Position numbers and translations under genes: made by a program
DNA from: Gammaproteobacteria bacterium
Lineage (GTDB): Bacteria > Pseudomonadota > Gammaproteobacteria > Steroidobacterales > Steroidobacteraceae
Reading direction: 5' to 3'
DNA: 64,000 nt
NCBI GenBank assembly: GCA_028870355.1
Contig: JAGWPU010000077.1
Coordinates: 1 to 64,000 of the forward strand
Notes under the pieces: generated by a model
The model's input: only the letters and a program-made list of their open reading frames with translations
The model's database searches: none
Told to the model about the DNA's origin: nothing
Shown: in pieces, positions 24,804 through 34,021 of the stretch
Numbering within the stretch: position 1 is the first letter of the stretch
Layout of the letters: each line of letters begins with the position of its first letter

Positions 24804-27341
24804 TTGAGCCTGCAAGAACGGATCCACGACGCGCTGCCCGGCTTGCCCATCGGTTCGGTCGTGCCGGCGATCGCGCGCGCGCTCGAGGACCACCATCGCC
24901 TGATCGTCGAGGCGCCGCCCGGTGCCGGCAAGAGCACGATCGTACCGCTCGCGCTGCTTGGGTCAGGCTGGCTCGCCGACCGCAAGATCGTGATGCTCGA
25001 GCCGCGGCGACTGGCGGCGCGTGCGATCGCGACGCGGATCGCACAGCTCGCCGGCGAGCGGCTCGGCGAGCGCATCGGCTACCGCACCCGCCTCGAGTCG
25101 CGGGTCTCCCGCGCGACCCGACTCGAGGTCGTGACCGAAGGAATCCTCACGCGGATGATCCAGGACGACGCCGCGCTCGGCGACACCGCCTGCGTCGTGT
25201 TCGACGAATTTCACGAGCGCAGCGTCCACGGCGACCTCGGACTCGCGCTCGCGATCGACGTCCAGGAGAATCTGCGCCCCGACCTGCGCCTGATCGTGAT
25301 GTCGGCGACGCTCGACACGCAGCCGCTCGCACGCTTGCTCGATTCGCCGCCGATCGTGACCGCGAGCGGCCGGCCGTTCGACGTGCGAACGCAGCACCTG
25401 GCGCGCCGGACGGACGCGTCGATCGAGGAGCAGGCGGCACAGACCCTGGTCGCGGCGCTCGCGAGCGAAGCGGGCGACGCGCTGTGCTTCCTCCCCGGGG
25501 CACCGGAGATCCGACGCGTCGAACGGCTGCTCGGCGAGAGCGCGCTGCCGCGCGGCACGCGCGTGCTGCCGCTGTACGCAGACCTCGATCCGCGCGCCCA
25601 GGAAGCCGCACTCGCGCCGTCGGCGCCGGGCTTGCGCAAGATCGTGCTCGCGACGTCGATCGCCGAGACCAGCCTCACGATCGACGGCGTGCGCATCGTC
25701 GTCGACAGCGGCCTCGCGCGCCGGTCGCAATTCGATCCGGCGAGCGGCATGAGCCGTCTGGTGACCACGAAGCTCTCTCAGGCCGAGGCCGACCAGCGGC
25801 GCGGGCGCGCCGGGCGCACGGGCCCCGGGGTGTGCTTCCGGCTCTGGTCGACGAGCGCCCACGCTGCGCTCGCACCGCACGCAGAGCCCCAGATCCTGCA
25901 CGAGGATCTGGCGCCGCTCGCACTCGAGCTCGCGGCGTGGGGCACAACCGACGGGCACGGGCTGCGCTGGCTCGACCCGCCGCCGGCGGCGCATCTCGCG
26001 CAGGCGCACGATCTGCTGCGCCGTCTGGACGCGATCGATGCCGCCGGGCGCATCACCGCCCACGGCCGCGCGATCGCGGCGCTCGGCGCGCACCCGCGGC
26101 TCGCGCACATGCTGGAGCGGTCCGTCGCGATGCGGGCCGTCGGGCTCGCCTGCGATCTCGCGGCGGTGCTCAGCGAGCGGGTCGTCGTGCGGGCTCCGGC
26201 GGGGGCTCGCGACGCGGACATCCGCAGCGCGCTCGCCGCCCTCGGGGATCGCGACCCGGCCGGTCGGTCCGCGGGCCACGTCGATGTGCGCGCGGTCTCG
26301 GCCGCGGCACGCGCCTCGGCGCGCTGGCGGCGGCAGCTCGGCGGCAGCCCCGACGCGGTCGATCGGGATCGCGCCGCCGGCACCTTGCTCGCGCTCGCGT
26401 ATCCCGATCGGATCGCGCGCAGCCGCGGTGCGGACGGGCGCTACGTGCTCGCGAACGGACGCGGCGCGACGTTCGCCGAGCCACAGGCCCTCGCGAAGGC
26501 GACGTATCTGGTCGCGGCGCAGCTCGACGGTGCCGACCGCGACGCCCGGATCCACCTGGCGGCGCCGATCGACGCGGAGACGATCGAACGGCTGTTCGCC
26601 GCGCAGATCGAGGAGCGATCCGAGGTCGCCTGGGATCGGCGAGCGCAGGCCGTACGCGCCCGCCGCGATCGACGTCTCGGCGCGATCCTGCTCGCGAGCG
26701 CCGACATCGCCGAGATCGATCCGCACGCGTTCGGCACGGCGATGATCGCGGGCATCCGCGACCTCGGCATCGCCGCGCTCCCGTGGACCCGCGACCTGCG
26801 GCAATGGCAGGCGCGAGTCGCGCTGTTGCGCCGCCTCGAGGTGCCCGCGCCCGAACCGTGGCCCGATCTGAGCGACGCGGCGCTCGACGCGGACCTCGAG
26901 TCCTGGGTGATGCCGTGGATCGAGGGATGCACGCGGCGCGAGCACCTCGCGCGCGTCGACTGGGCTCGCGCGCTCGAGAGCCGCCTGACGCACCGCCAGC
27001 GGACCGTGCTCGCCCGCGAAGCGCCGACGCACCTGCGGGTGCCGAGCGGATCGAGCATCCCGATCGACTACCTGGACGGCGGGATTCCGACGGTCTCGGT
27101 GCGGCTGCAGGAGTTGTTCGGCCTCACCGTGACGCCGACGATCGCCGCCGGCCGCGTGCCCCTGCTGCTGAAACTCCTGTCCCCGGCGGGACGCCCGGTG
27201 CAGGTGACCCGCGACCTGCAGAACTTCTGGAAGCACACCTACCACGAGGTCCGGAAGGACTTGAAGGGCCGCTATCCGAAGCATTACTGGCCCGACGATC
27301 CTTATCTTGCCGAGCCGACGCGACGGGTCCGCCCGCGATGA
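24804..27341 (+). CDS. hrpB: ATP-dependent RNA helicase HrpB
   Basis: 845 residues from a TTG at 24804; no strong ribosome site is seen, so a nearby start is possible. DEAH-type helicase motifs in order: VEAPPGAGKST (Walker A), EPRRLAARAIA, FDEFHERSVHGDL (motif II DEFH), MSATLDTQPLA, ATSIAETSLTIDGVRIVVDSGLARR and QRRGRAGRTGPGVCFRLW. Helicase-associated and HrpB C-terminal domains follow, ending with FWKHTYHEVRKDLKGRYPKHYWPDDP. It fits full-length HrpB (~810-850 aa). The cellular RNA substrate of HrpB is poorly defined. Confidence 0.94.
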   Translation: MSLQERIHDALPGLPIGSVVPAIARALEDHHRLIVEAPPGAGKSTIVPLALLGSGWLADRKIVMLEPRRLAARAIATRIAQLAGERLGERIGYRTRLESRVSRATRLEVVTEGILTRMIQDDAALGDTACVVFDEFHERSVHGDLGLALAIDVQENLRPDLRLIVMSATLDTQPLARLLDSPPIVTASGRPFDVRTQHLARRTDASIEEQAAQTLVAALASEAGDALCFLPGAPEIRRVERLLGESALPRGTRVLPLYADLDPRAQEAALAPSAPGLRKIVLATSIAETSLTIDGVRIVVDSGLARRSQFDPASGMSRLVTTKLSQAEADQRRGRAGRTGPGVCFRLWSTSAHAALAPHAEPQILHEDLAPLALELAAWGTTDGHGLRWLDPPPAAHLAQAHDLLRRLDAIDAAGRITAHGRAIAALGAHPRLAHMLERSVAMRAVGLACDLAAVLSERVVVRAPAGARDADIRSALAALGDRDPAGRSAGHVDVRAVSAAARASARWRRQLGGSPDAVDRDRAAGTLLALAYPDRIARSRGADGRYVLANGRGATFAEPQALAKATYLVAAQLDGADRDARIHLAAPIDAETIERLFAAQIEERSEVAWDRRAQAVRARRDRRLGAILLASADIAEIDPHAFGTAMIAGIRDLGIAALPWTRDLRQWQARVALLRRLEVPAPEPWPDLSDAALDADLESWVMPWIEGCTRREHLARVDWARALESRLTHRQRTVLAREAPTHLRVPSGSSIPIDYLDGGIPTVSVRLQELFGLTVTPTIAAGRVPLLLKLLSPAGRPVQVTRDLQNFWKHTYHEVRKDLKGRYPKHYWPDDPYLAEPTRRVRPR

Positions 27342-27348
27342 AGCCGCG

Positions 27349-28575
27349 ATGAGCGAACCCGCCGCGCAGCGTCCCGCGTCGACGTCGGACCCGCGCACGA
27401 CCGCGCGCTGGCTCACACTCGGCGTCGCCTTGCTGATCGCCTGGGGCTCGCTGTACCCGCTCGAGTTCCGGATCCCGACGCCGATCGAGTGGCGTCACCG
27501 GCTCGCGCTCGTGACCGCCCCTATTTACTATCGCGCCGATCTGATCGCGAATTTCCTGCTGTATCTGCCGTTCGGCGCCGCGTGCCGCCTGAGCCTCGGC
27601 GGCCCTGGACGCGCGCGCCGGACGGTGCTCGCCGCGCTGTTCGGATCGGCGCTGTCGATGCTGCTCGAACTCGCGCAGGCACTGACGCCGCATCGCGTGA
27701 CGAACCTGTACGACTGGATCTGGAACACCTCCGGCGCGGCCTGCGGCGCGCTCGCGGCAGCGGCGTACCTGCACATCGGCGATGACTGGACGGTTCGTGG
27801 ACTGCGGCACCGGCGGCCGGCGCTGGTGCCGACGATCTTGCTCGCGATCTGGTTGATCGGTGCGTTCGCCCCGTACGTTCCCGTGCATCGGGCGGTTCCG
27901 CTCGGGCGCTTGATCGCGGCGTTGCGGTCACCGCACGCGGTGGATGCGGCGCGCGCGTGCGTCGCCCTCGGCACCTGGTGGATCCTCGCGGAATGCGTGC
28001 GACAGATCTGGCGCCGCGCGTGGATGCTCCCGGTCCTCGCGACATTGATCGGCCTCACGGCGCTCGATCGAGCGTATCTCGGCGTCGACCGTCGCAGCGT
28101 GGAGGAATTGCTGGCATGGGGCCTCGTGCCGGTGCTCGCGCTGTCGACGATGCGATGGTCGCGCCGGGCGCGTGCGTGGATCACGGTCGCCGCGTGCGTC
28201 GCGGTGATCGTCGCGACGAACGAGTGGCCGACGGTGCGAACCGCCCACCTGGGCGTGTTCCACTGGGTACCGTTCTCGGGCACCTTGCTCGCGTCGCGGG
28301 ACTACCGCCCGTTGCTCGACTCGCTCTACTTCGAAGGCGCACTGCTCTGGTCGCTCACCATCGTGCTGCGGCGACCTTCCGTGGCGTTCTGGGTCGCCTT
28401 CGGCGCGAGCATCGCGGTCGAACTCGCTCGACTGTGGACCCCTCCCCATCGCGCCGAGGTCACCAACCCGCTGCTCGTCGTCGCGCTGCTGATCGCATTC
28501 ACCGCCGCGCGGCGCCATCAGGCGTATGCCGACGGCGGCGATCCGCCGACCGGAGAACGCCGATGCGGCGACTGA
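27349..28575 (+). CDS. VanZ-like membrane protein
   Basis: 408 residues from ATG 27349, 7 bp after hrpB. About ten hydrophobic segments are visible. The N-terminal half carries the VanZ pattern: SLYPLEFRIP, LIANFLLYLPFGAACRL, a SMLLELAQAL helix and NLYDWIWNTSGAACGAL. The second half repeats a related unit ending FEGALLWSLTI, SIAVELARLWTP and EVTNPLLVVALL, so it looks like a duplicated VanZ domain. VanZ-type proteins affect envelope or cell-surface polymers; the reaction is unknown. The 3' end overlaps the next gene by 13 bases. Confidence 0.85.
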   Translation: MSEPAAQRPASTSDPRTTARWLTLGVALLIAWGSLYPLEFRIPTPIEWRHRLALVTAPIYYRADLIANFLLYLPFGAACRLSLGGPGRARRTVLAALFGSALSMLLELAQALTPHRVTNLYDWIWNTSGAACGALAAAAYLHIGDDWTVRGLRHRRPALVPTILLAIWLIGAFAPYVPVHRAVPLGRLIAALRSPHAVDAARACVALGTWWILAECVRQIWRRAWMLPVLATLIGLTALDRAYLGVDRRSVEELLAWGLVPVLALSTMRWSRRARAWITVAACVAVIVATNEWPTVRTAHLGVFHWVPFSGTLLASRDYRPLLDSLYFEGALLWSLTIVLRRPSVAFWVAFGASIAVELARLWTPPHRAEVTNPLLVVALLIAFTAARRHQAYADGGDPPTGERRCGD

Positions 28576-29057
28576 TGACCGCGCGCTGGATCGATCCGTT
28601 GCGCCGGGTGCTCCAGCAAGGCGTGAGTGCGGAGGAACTCGCGCTCAGCGTCGCGCTCGGTGTGGTGATCGGCAACATCCCGGTGCTCGGGGTGTCGACT
28701 GCGCTGTGCGTCGCGATCGCGGTCCGCTTCCGCCTGAACCTCGCCGCGATCCAGCTCGCGCAGGCGGCGATGGCGCCGACGCAATGGCTGCTGCTCCTGC
28801 CGTTCCTGCGGTTCGGCGAATGGCTGACCCGGTCGCCGTCCGTCCCGCTGTCGGTTCGCGCGGGGCGCGCGCTGTTCGCCGCGGGCGCGGGTCACGCGAC
28901 CGCCGCGCTCGGGCTCGCGACCTTGCAGGCCGCACTCGCGTGGCTCCTGGTCGCGCCGGTCGCGGTCTTCGCGCTGTACCGGCTCCTGAGGCCGGTGTTC
29001 GCTCGCGCGACCGCCGGGCGGCTCCGCGGCGGCGGCGCGTCGCACCCCGACCTTTGA
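28563..29057 (+). CDS. DUF2062 membrane protein
   Basis: 164 residues from ATG 28563 with GGAGAA 6 bases upstream. It has the DUF2062 layout: short amphipathic N-terminus (LRRVLQQGVSAEELALSVALGVVIGNIPVLGVST), then NLAAIQLAQAAMAPTQWLLLLPFLRFGEWL and two further hydrophobic helices at 110-150. The function of the family is unknown; members are inner-membrane proteins often near lipid or glycan genes. It is translationally coupled to the VanZ-like gene. Confidence 0.82.
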   Translation: MRRLMTARWIDPLRRVLQQGVSAEELALSVALGVVIGNIPVLGVSTALCVAIAVRFRLNLAAIQLAQAAMAPTQWLLLLPFLRFGEWLTRSPSVPLSVRAGRALFAAGAGHATAALGLATLQAALAWLLVAPVAVFALYRLLRPVFARATAGRLRGGGASHPDL

Positions 29058-29162
29058 TCGATCCGTTCATCGCGAGGAGCTGTACGGATGTACAGCTTCT
29101 TCGGCAAACGCCTGCGGCGCCGACCGCATGCAGGGGCGCGCCGGTGCTGGCATGATCGCGGA

Positions 29163-30257
29163 ATGACGCCTGCAACGATGTTTGCGGTCCTGTTGACTGG
29201 CCACGGCGGTTACGACCGGCTCGAGTGGCGTGAGGACGTCCCGGTGCCCGCGGTGCGTGACGACGAGGTCTTGATCCGGATCGGCGCCGCCGGGGTGAAC
29301 AACACCGACATCAACACGCGAACGGCCTGGTATTCGCGGGCGGTGACCGAGGGCACGACGCCGGACGCGGCGGCGCGCGGCCTGGACGCCGCACGGGCGG
29401 CGGATTCCGGGTGGACCGGCACGCCGCTCGAATTCCCGCGGATCCAGGGCGCGGATGCGTGTGGACGCATCCTCGCCGTCGGGCGCGGCGTCGCTGCCTC
29501 GCGGATCGGCGAGCGCGTGCTCGTCGAACCGGTGTTCCGAACGTCTGCGGCGCGCGATCCGCGCGGCGCGATCTATTTCGGCTCCGAGTGCGATGGCGCG
29601 TTCGCCGAATTCGCCCGGGTCCCCGCCCGGCATGCCCATCGGATCGACAGTCCGCTCGACGACGCGGAGCTCGCGTCGTTCCCCTGCGCGTATTCGGCGG
29701 CCGAGAACATGCTGACTCGCGCGGGGCTGAGCGGCGGAGAAACGGTGCTGGTCACCGGCGCGTCGGGCGGCGTGGGGAGCGCCGCGGTGCAGCTCGCGCG
29801 ACGGCGGGGGGCGAGCGTGGTCGCGATCGCCGATCCGGCGAAGGCCGCCGAGCTCGAGCGGCTCGGCGCCGCGCGCACCCTGGCTCGCGACGCGAACCTC
29901 CTCGATGCGCTCGGACCGGAGGCCGTCGACGTGGTGGTCGACGTCGTCGGCGGCCGCGCGTTCGGATCGCTCCTCGACGTCCTCGTGCGCGGCGGCCGGT
30001 ACGCGACCGCGGGCGCGATCGCCGGACCGGTGGTCGAGCTCGACTTGCGTACGCTGTATCTGAAGGACCTGCGGCTGCTCGGCTGTACGGTGCTCGAGCC
30101 CGAGGTGTTCCCGAACCTCGTCGGCGCGATCGAGCGCGGCGAGATCCGTCCGCTCGTCGCGGCCCGTTACCCGCTATCGCGCATCGTCGATGCGCAGCGC
30201 GCCTTCCTCGAGAAACGCCACGTCGGCAAGATCGTGCTCGTGCCGCCCTCGACCTGA
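29163..30257 (+). CDS. Zinc-independent MDR-type alcohol dehydrogenase/quinone oxidoreductase
   Basis: 364 residues; ATG 29178 is an alternative start. A GroES-like N-terminal domain (DEVLIRIGAAGVNNTDIN) is followed by a Rossmann domain with VLVTGASGGVGSAAVQLARRRGASVVAI and VDVVGGRAFGSLLDVL. A C-terminal block LSRIVDAQRAFLEKRHVGKIVL closes the fold. The catalytic-zinc cysteine of classical alcohol dehydrogenases is absent at the usual place, and an unusual ~35-residue insertion (TAWYSRAVTEGTTPDAAARG) follows NNTDIN. It probably reduces an activated C=C or quinone with NAD(P)H; the substrate is unknown. Confidence 0.85.
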   Translation: MTPATMFAVLLTGHGGYDRLEWREDVPVPAVRDDEVLIRIGAAGVNNTDINTRTAWYSRAVTEGTTPDAAARGLDAARAADSGWTGTPLEFPRIQGADACGRILAVGRGVAASRIGERVLVEPVFRTSAARDPRGAIYFGSECDGAFAEFARVPARHAHRIDSPLDDAELASFPCAYSAAENMLTRAGLSGGETVLVTGASGGVGSAAVQLARRRGASVVAIADPAKAAELERLGAARTLARDANLLDALGPEAVDVVVDVVGGRAFGSLLDVLVRGGRYATAGAIAGPVVELDLRTLYLKDLRLLGCTVLEPEVFPNLVGAIERGEIRPLVAARYPLSRIVDAQRAFLEKRHVGKIVLVPPST

Positions 30258-30286
30258 GGGCTCGCGCCGGGAGCCGCGCTCGACGT

Positions 30287-31522
30287 TCACCGCGAGAGGC
30301 GGTGGTATTCGCCGAGGATGCGGACGAGCTCGGGATGCGGCAAACCATACACGGTGTACCCGTCGATCCCGGTCATCGTGCGTGCGGCGACCAGCGCATT
30401 GGTGATCGCTTCCTCGGTCGCCTGCACGGTCGCCTGGAACACGCCGTCGATGTCGCCGTTCGCGATCTCGGTCGCGGTCACGGGTTGGGTCCGGTCCGGA
30501 TCGTTCGCCTCGCCGGCGGTCGAGAACGACAGGATCAGATCGCCGGAGCCGTTCCCGGAGAAGGAACCGAGCCGCGCGAGGCCCATCGATGCGCGACGCG
30601 CGACACGATTCAATTGCGGCGCCGACAGCAGGACATCGGTACCGACGACGATCACGATCGAGCCTTGGTCCGGCCGATGCAGGCCGCCCCCGTGCCCGGG
30701 CTCGCATCGCGGACGCTTGCCGGCCGGCGCGAGCGCGGGGTCGTAGCACGGCAGCCAACGATTCGCGAGTTCGTGGCCGACCGGCACGCCCGCGATCCGC
30801 AGCGTATCGCGCAATCCGGTGTTGCACTGGACGAGCACACCGACGACGTAGCGGTGGCCGTGCAGCGTGACGACTCGCGACGCGGTGCCGATCCCGCCCT
30901 TGAAGCCGAAGCAGATCATTCCGGTCCCGCCGCCGACGTCGCCTTCGGCGACGGACCCACCGTGGGCGTCGTCGATCGCGGCGATCGCGTCGCGCGCGTG
31001 CACGTGGAATCCTTCGATGTCGTTCAGATAGCCGTCCCAGGTTTCCGAGACCACCGGCCAGATCGCGCTGCCGAAGCGATGCGAGGTCCACCGCATGATG
31101 CCCGCGTACACCTGGCCGATCGCGTTCGTGTTGGAGATCCCGATCGGCCCGTACGCGACGCCGAAGTCCTGCAGATAGGACTGCCCGGTCATCTCGCCGT
31201 TGCCGTTCAGATCGAAGAAGCCCGCGTTCACCGGCGCGTCGCTGCGCTTGCCCCGAGGTAGCACGACCGTGACGCCGGTACGCACCGGCCCGGCGCCGAC
31301 CTTCAGCGCGCCTGATCCGCGGATCTTCGTGACCTGGCCGACCTCGACGCCCGGGACGTCGGTGATCGCATCGAATCGGCCGGGCGTACCGTAGAACGGG
31401 ATGCCGAGCGCGCGCGCCGGCGGCGGCCCGGAACTCGCCGCGCCGACCGCGCAGGAACCCGCCAGCAGCAGCGCGACACCGATCGCCGCGCGCGACGCAC
31501 GGGCATGACGCATCGAGGACAT
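30287..31522 (-). CDS. P1 family (DmpA/S58) aminopeptidase, exported
   Basis: 411 residues with a signal peptide (residues ~12-29). The body is a DmpA-type Ntn-like aminopeptidase: NAITDVPGVEVGQ-like opening, VNAGFFDLNGNGEMTG, GPIGISNTNAIGQVY, GDVGGGTGMICFGFKGGIGTASR, and the autoproteolysis/catalytic Ser in DQGSIVIVVGTD. The C-terminus is TMTGIDGYTVYGLPHPELVRIL. It should cleave N-terminal residues from peptides (D- or beta-amino acids in some relatives) in the periplasm. It diverges from xdhC. Confidence 0.9.
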   Translation of the reverse strand: MSSMRHARASRAAIGVALLLAGSCAVGAASSGPPPARALGIPFYGTPGRFDAITDVPGVEVGQVTKIRGSGALKVGAGPVRTGVTVVLPRGKRSDAPVNAGFFDLNGNGEMTGQSYLQDFGVAYGPIGISNTNAIGQVYAGIMRWTSHRFGSAIWPVVSETWDGYLNDIEGFHVHARDAIAAIDDAHGGSVAEGDVGGGTGMICFGFKGGIGTASRVVTLHGHRYVVGVLVQCNTGLRDTLRIAGVPVGHELANRWLPCYDPALAPAGKRPRCEPGHGGGLHRPDQGSIVIVVGTDVLLSAPQLNRVARRASMGLARLGSFSGNGSGDLILSFSTAGEANDPDRTQPVTATEIANGDIDGVFQATVQATEEAITNALVAARTMTGIDGYTVYGLPHPELVRILGEYHRLSR

Positions 31523-31626
31523 CGGTCGACTGTACGAAGAACGTCGCGCGCGCGCAAGCGAGCCGGCGGTCGCGGCGCCGACGCCGGATTCCTTCTCCGC
31601 GCGGCCGGTGTATCCTCCGCGTTGCG

Positions 31627-32733
31627 ATGCACCTCCGTCATTTGATTCCGCTGTTCGATCGGGCCCGCGAACGATCCGAGCCGCTCGTGCTGGCCACGGT
31701 CGTCGATACGGCCGGCTCGACCTACACCAAGCGCGGTGCCCAGATGCTCTTCACCCGCGACGAGCGCTACTCGGGCATGCTCTCGGGCGGCTGCCTCGAA
31801 GCGGACCTCGCCGGCCACGCCCGCTCGGTCGCGGCCACGGGCGAGCCGCGACGCATCCGCTACGATCAGACGGCTCCCGATGCCGAACTCCTCGGCCTGG
31901 GGTCGGGGTGCGAGGGCACGATGGACATCCTGCTCCAGCGCCTCGATCCGGCCGGTCGCTGGGAGCCGCTCGCCGGGATGCTCGAGGCGTTCCGCGCGCG
32001 GCGTGCCGAATCGGTACTGCTGGTGGTGCAGTCGCGCGATCCGACCCTCCCGCTCGGCTCGGGCCGGTTCGCGAGCACCGGTGCCGGATTCGGTGCCGGC
32101 GCGGACGACGACGCACGGGTCGCGCGCGCGCTGCGCGCAGCGCCGGCGCCCGCGCCCGGCGCGGGCGCGCAGTTGCATCGCGATGTGGTACCGGGGGTCG
32201 ACGCGCTGTCGCTGCCCGTCGATCCGCCGGCCCAGATATTGCTGCTCGGCGCAGGCCCCGACGCACGCCCGGTCGCGGAGCTGCTCGCATTCCTCGACTG
32301 GGACGTGACCGTCACGGATCACCGTGCACAGTACGCCCAGCGTGAATTCTTCGCCCGGGCGTACGAGGTCCGCACGACCGAGGTGCCCGCGATCGCGCAA
32401 TACCTCGCCGCTCGGCGCGCGGACGTCACCGCGGCGCCGTTCGATGCCGCGGTGGTGATGTCCCATCATCTCGAGTCCGATCGCGAGTACCTGCGCGCGC
32501 TCGCGGCGACCGGCATTCCGTACCTGGGTTTGCTCGGCCCGGCCGCGCGGCGTGACAAGATCCTCGCGGGCCTCGGCGACGATGCGCGGCGTGTGACTGG
32601 CCGCCTGCACGCCCCGATCGGTCTCGCGATCGGCGCGACCACCCCCGAAGGCATCGCACTCTCGATCGTCGCCGAGATCCACGCGTGTCTCGGCCGGGGG
32701 AGCCCTCACCCGCGCGAGGCATCCGGACGCTGA
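31627..32733 (+). CDS. XdhC/CoxI family molybdenum-cofactor maturation protein
   Basis: 368 residues. The N-terminal XdhC domain has LVLATVVDTAGSTYTKRGAQMLF and MLSGGCLEADLAGHA, with the Cys that binds Moco or sulfur. The C-terminal Rossmann domain has LLGAGPDARPVAELLAFLDWDVTVTDHR, AVVMSHHLESDREYLRAL and YLGLLGPAARRDKIL, ending GLAIGATTPEGIALSIVAEI. XdhC proteins bind and sulfurate molybdenum cofactor and deliver it to xanthine dehydrogenase-type enzymes. No such enzyme is encoded in this window, so its client lies elsewhere. Confidence 0.92.
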   Translation: MHLRHLIPLFDRARERSEPLVLATVVDTAGSTYTKRGAQMLFTRDERYSGMLSGGCLEADLAGHARSVAATGEPRRIRYDQTAPDAELLGLGSGCEGTMDILLQRLDPAGRWEPLAGMLEAFRARRAESVLLVVQSRDPTLPLGSGRFASTGAGFGAGADDDARVARALRAAPAPAPGAGAQLHRDVVPGVDALSLPVDPPAQILLLGAGPDARPVAELLAFLDWDVTVTDHRAQYAQREFFARAYEVRTTEVPAIAQYLAARRADVTAAPFDAAVVMSHHLESDREYLRALAATGIPYLGLLGPAARRDKILAGLGDDARRVTGRLHAPIGLAIGATTPEGIALSIVAEIHACLGRGSPHPREASGR

Positions 32734-32752
32734 GCGCGATCGGCGGATCCGC

Positions 32753-34021
32753 TCAGCGCCAGTCGCGGATCTCGTCGAACGAGCGCAAGCGCCGAAGCGC
32801 CGGAAACAGCCAACCGCCCCACAGCGCCCCGACGACGAGCGTCGCGATGCCGCCGGCGACGATCGCCGGCACGAGACCGAGCCAGGCCGCGGTCAGGCCG
32901 GATTCGAACTCGCCGAGTTCGTTCGACGCGCCGATGAACATCGAATTCACGGCGCTCACCCGTCCACGGATTTCGTCCGGCGTCGCGAGCTGCACGAGCA
33001 CGTGGCGGATGAACACGCTGATCATGTCGCTCGCGCCGAGGATCCCGAGCGCGATCATCGCGATCACGAAGCGATGCGTGAGGCCGAACACGACGGTCGC
33101 GACACCGAACACCGCAACGCCCGCGAACATGGTCGGGCCGACCCGTCGCCGGATCGGCGCAAACGCGAGCAGCAACGCGGTGAGGCCGGCGCCGAGCCCC
33201 GGTGCGGTGCGCAGCAAGCCGAACTGCGCGGGCCCGGCGTGCAGCACGTCGCGGGTGAATGCCGGCAGGAGTGCCGTCGCGCCACCGAACAGCACGGCGA
33301 ACAGATCCAGCGACAGCGCGCCGAGCACCGGCTTGCGCCGCCAGACGAAGCGCAAGCCCTGCAGCAGGTCGCGCGCCGCCGGTGCGTGCCGGCGCTGGGG
33401 CGCGACCCGCCGCCGGACCCGCGTCAGCATCCCGAAGGCCAGCGCGAGCAGCGCCGCAGCGCCGACGTAGACTGCAGCGGCCCCGGTCGTCGCACCGAGC
33501 CGCGCGTCGGCGAGCGAATACACCGCGCCGCCGAGGCTCGGACCGGCGATCGTCGCGACCTGCGAAGTCGAGGAACCGATCGCGACGGCCGCCGGCAACA
33601 CCTCGGTCGGGACCAGGTTCGGAAGGAACGACTGGGCCGCCGGCATCTGGAATGCCCGCGCGACGCCGAGCAGCGCGAGGATCGCGAAGATCGGTCCGGT
33701 GCTCGCGATCCGGTCGATGGCCACCGCGCCGAGCGCGAGCGCGCACACCGCCTGCACGATCGCGCACGCGCACAGGATCACGCGCCGGTCGAACCGGTCG
33801 GCCGCGTGGCCGGCGAACAGCGCGAACGCGAAGAACGGCAGGAATTGCGACAGGCCGATCAACCCGAGATCGAGCAGCCGGCCCGTCATCCGGTAGACCT
33901 GCCAGCCGACCGCGATCACGATCATCTGGGCCGCGATACCGGAGAAGAATCGCGCGGTCACGTAGCTGCGGAAATCCCCGTCGCGCAGCAGCGCCCGGCG
34001 CTCGAGCGCGGCGTCGCTCAT
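32753..34021 (-). CDS. MFS exporter (EntS-like)
   Basis: 422 residues from ATG 34021, which overlaps the ilvA stop as ATGA. Twelve hydrophobic segments; the first block FRSYVTARFFSGIAAQMIVIAVGWQVYRMT, ALFAGHAADRFDRRVIL and the mid-loop AFTRDVLHAGPAQFGLLRTAPGLGAGL are typical of the EntS/MFS_3 drug-siderophore exporter family. The substrate is unknown. Coupling to ilvA suggests co-expression, possibly export of an amino acid or metabolite, but that is speculation. Confidence 0.87.
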   Translation of the reverse strand: MSDAALERRALLRDGDFRSYVTARFFSGIAAQMIVIAVGWQVYRMTGRLLDLGLIGLSQFLPFFAFALFAGHAADRFDRRVILCACAIVQAVCALALGAVAIDRIASTGPIFAILALLGVARAFQMPAAQSFLPNLVPTEVLPAAVAIGSSTSQVATIAGPSLGGAVYSLADARLGATTGAAAVYVGAAALLALAFGMLTRVRRRVAPQRRHAPAARDLLQGLRFVWRRKPVLGALSLDLFAVLFGGATALLPAFTRDVLHAGPAQFGLLRTAPGLGAGLTALLLAFAPIRRRVGPTMFAGVAVFGVATVVFGLTHRFVIAMIALGILGASDMISVFIRHVLVQLATPDEIRGRVSAVNSMFIGASNELGEFESGLTAAWLGLVPAIVAGGIATLVVGALWGGWLFPALRRLRSFDEIRDWR

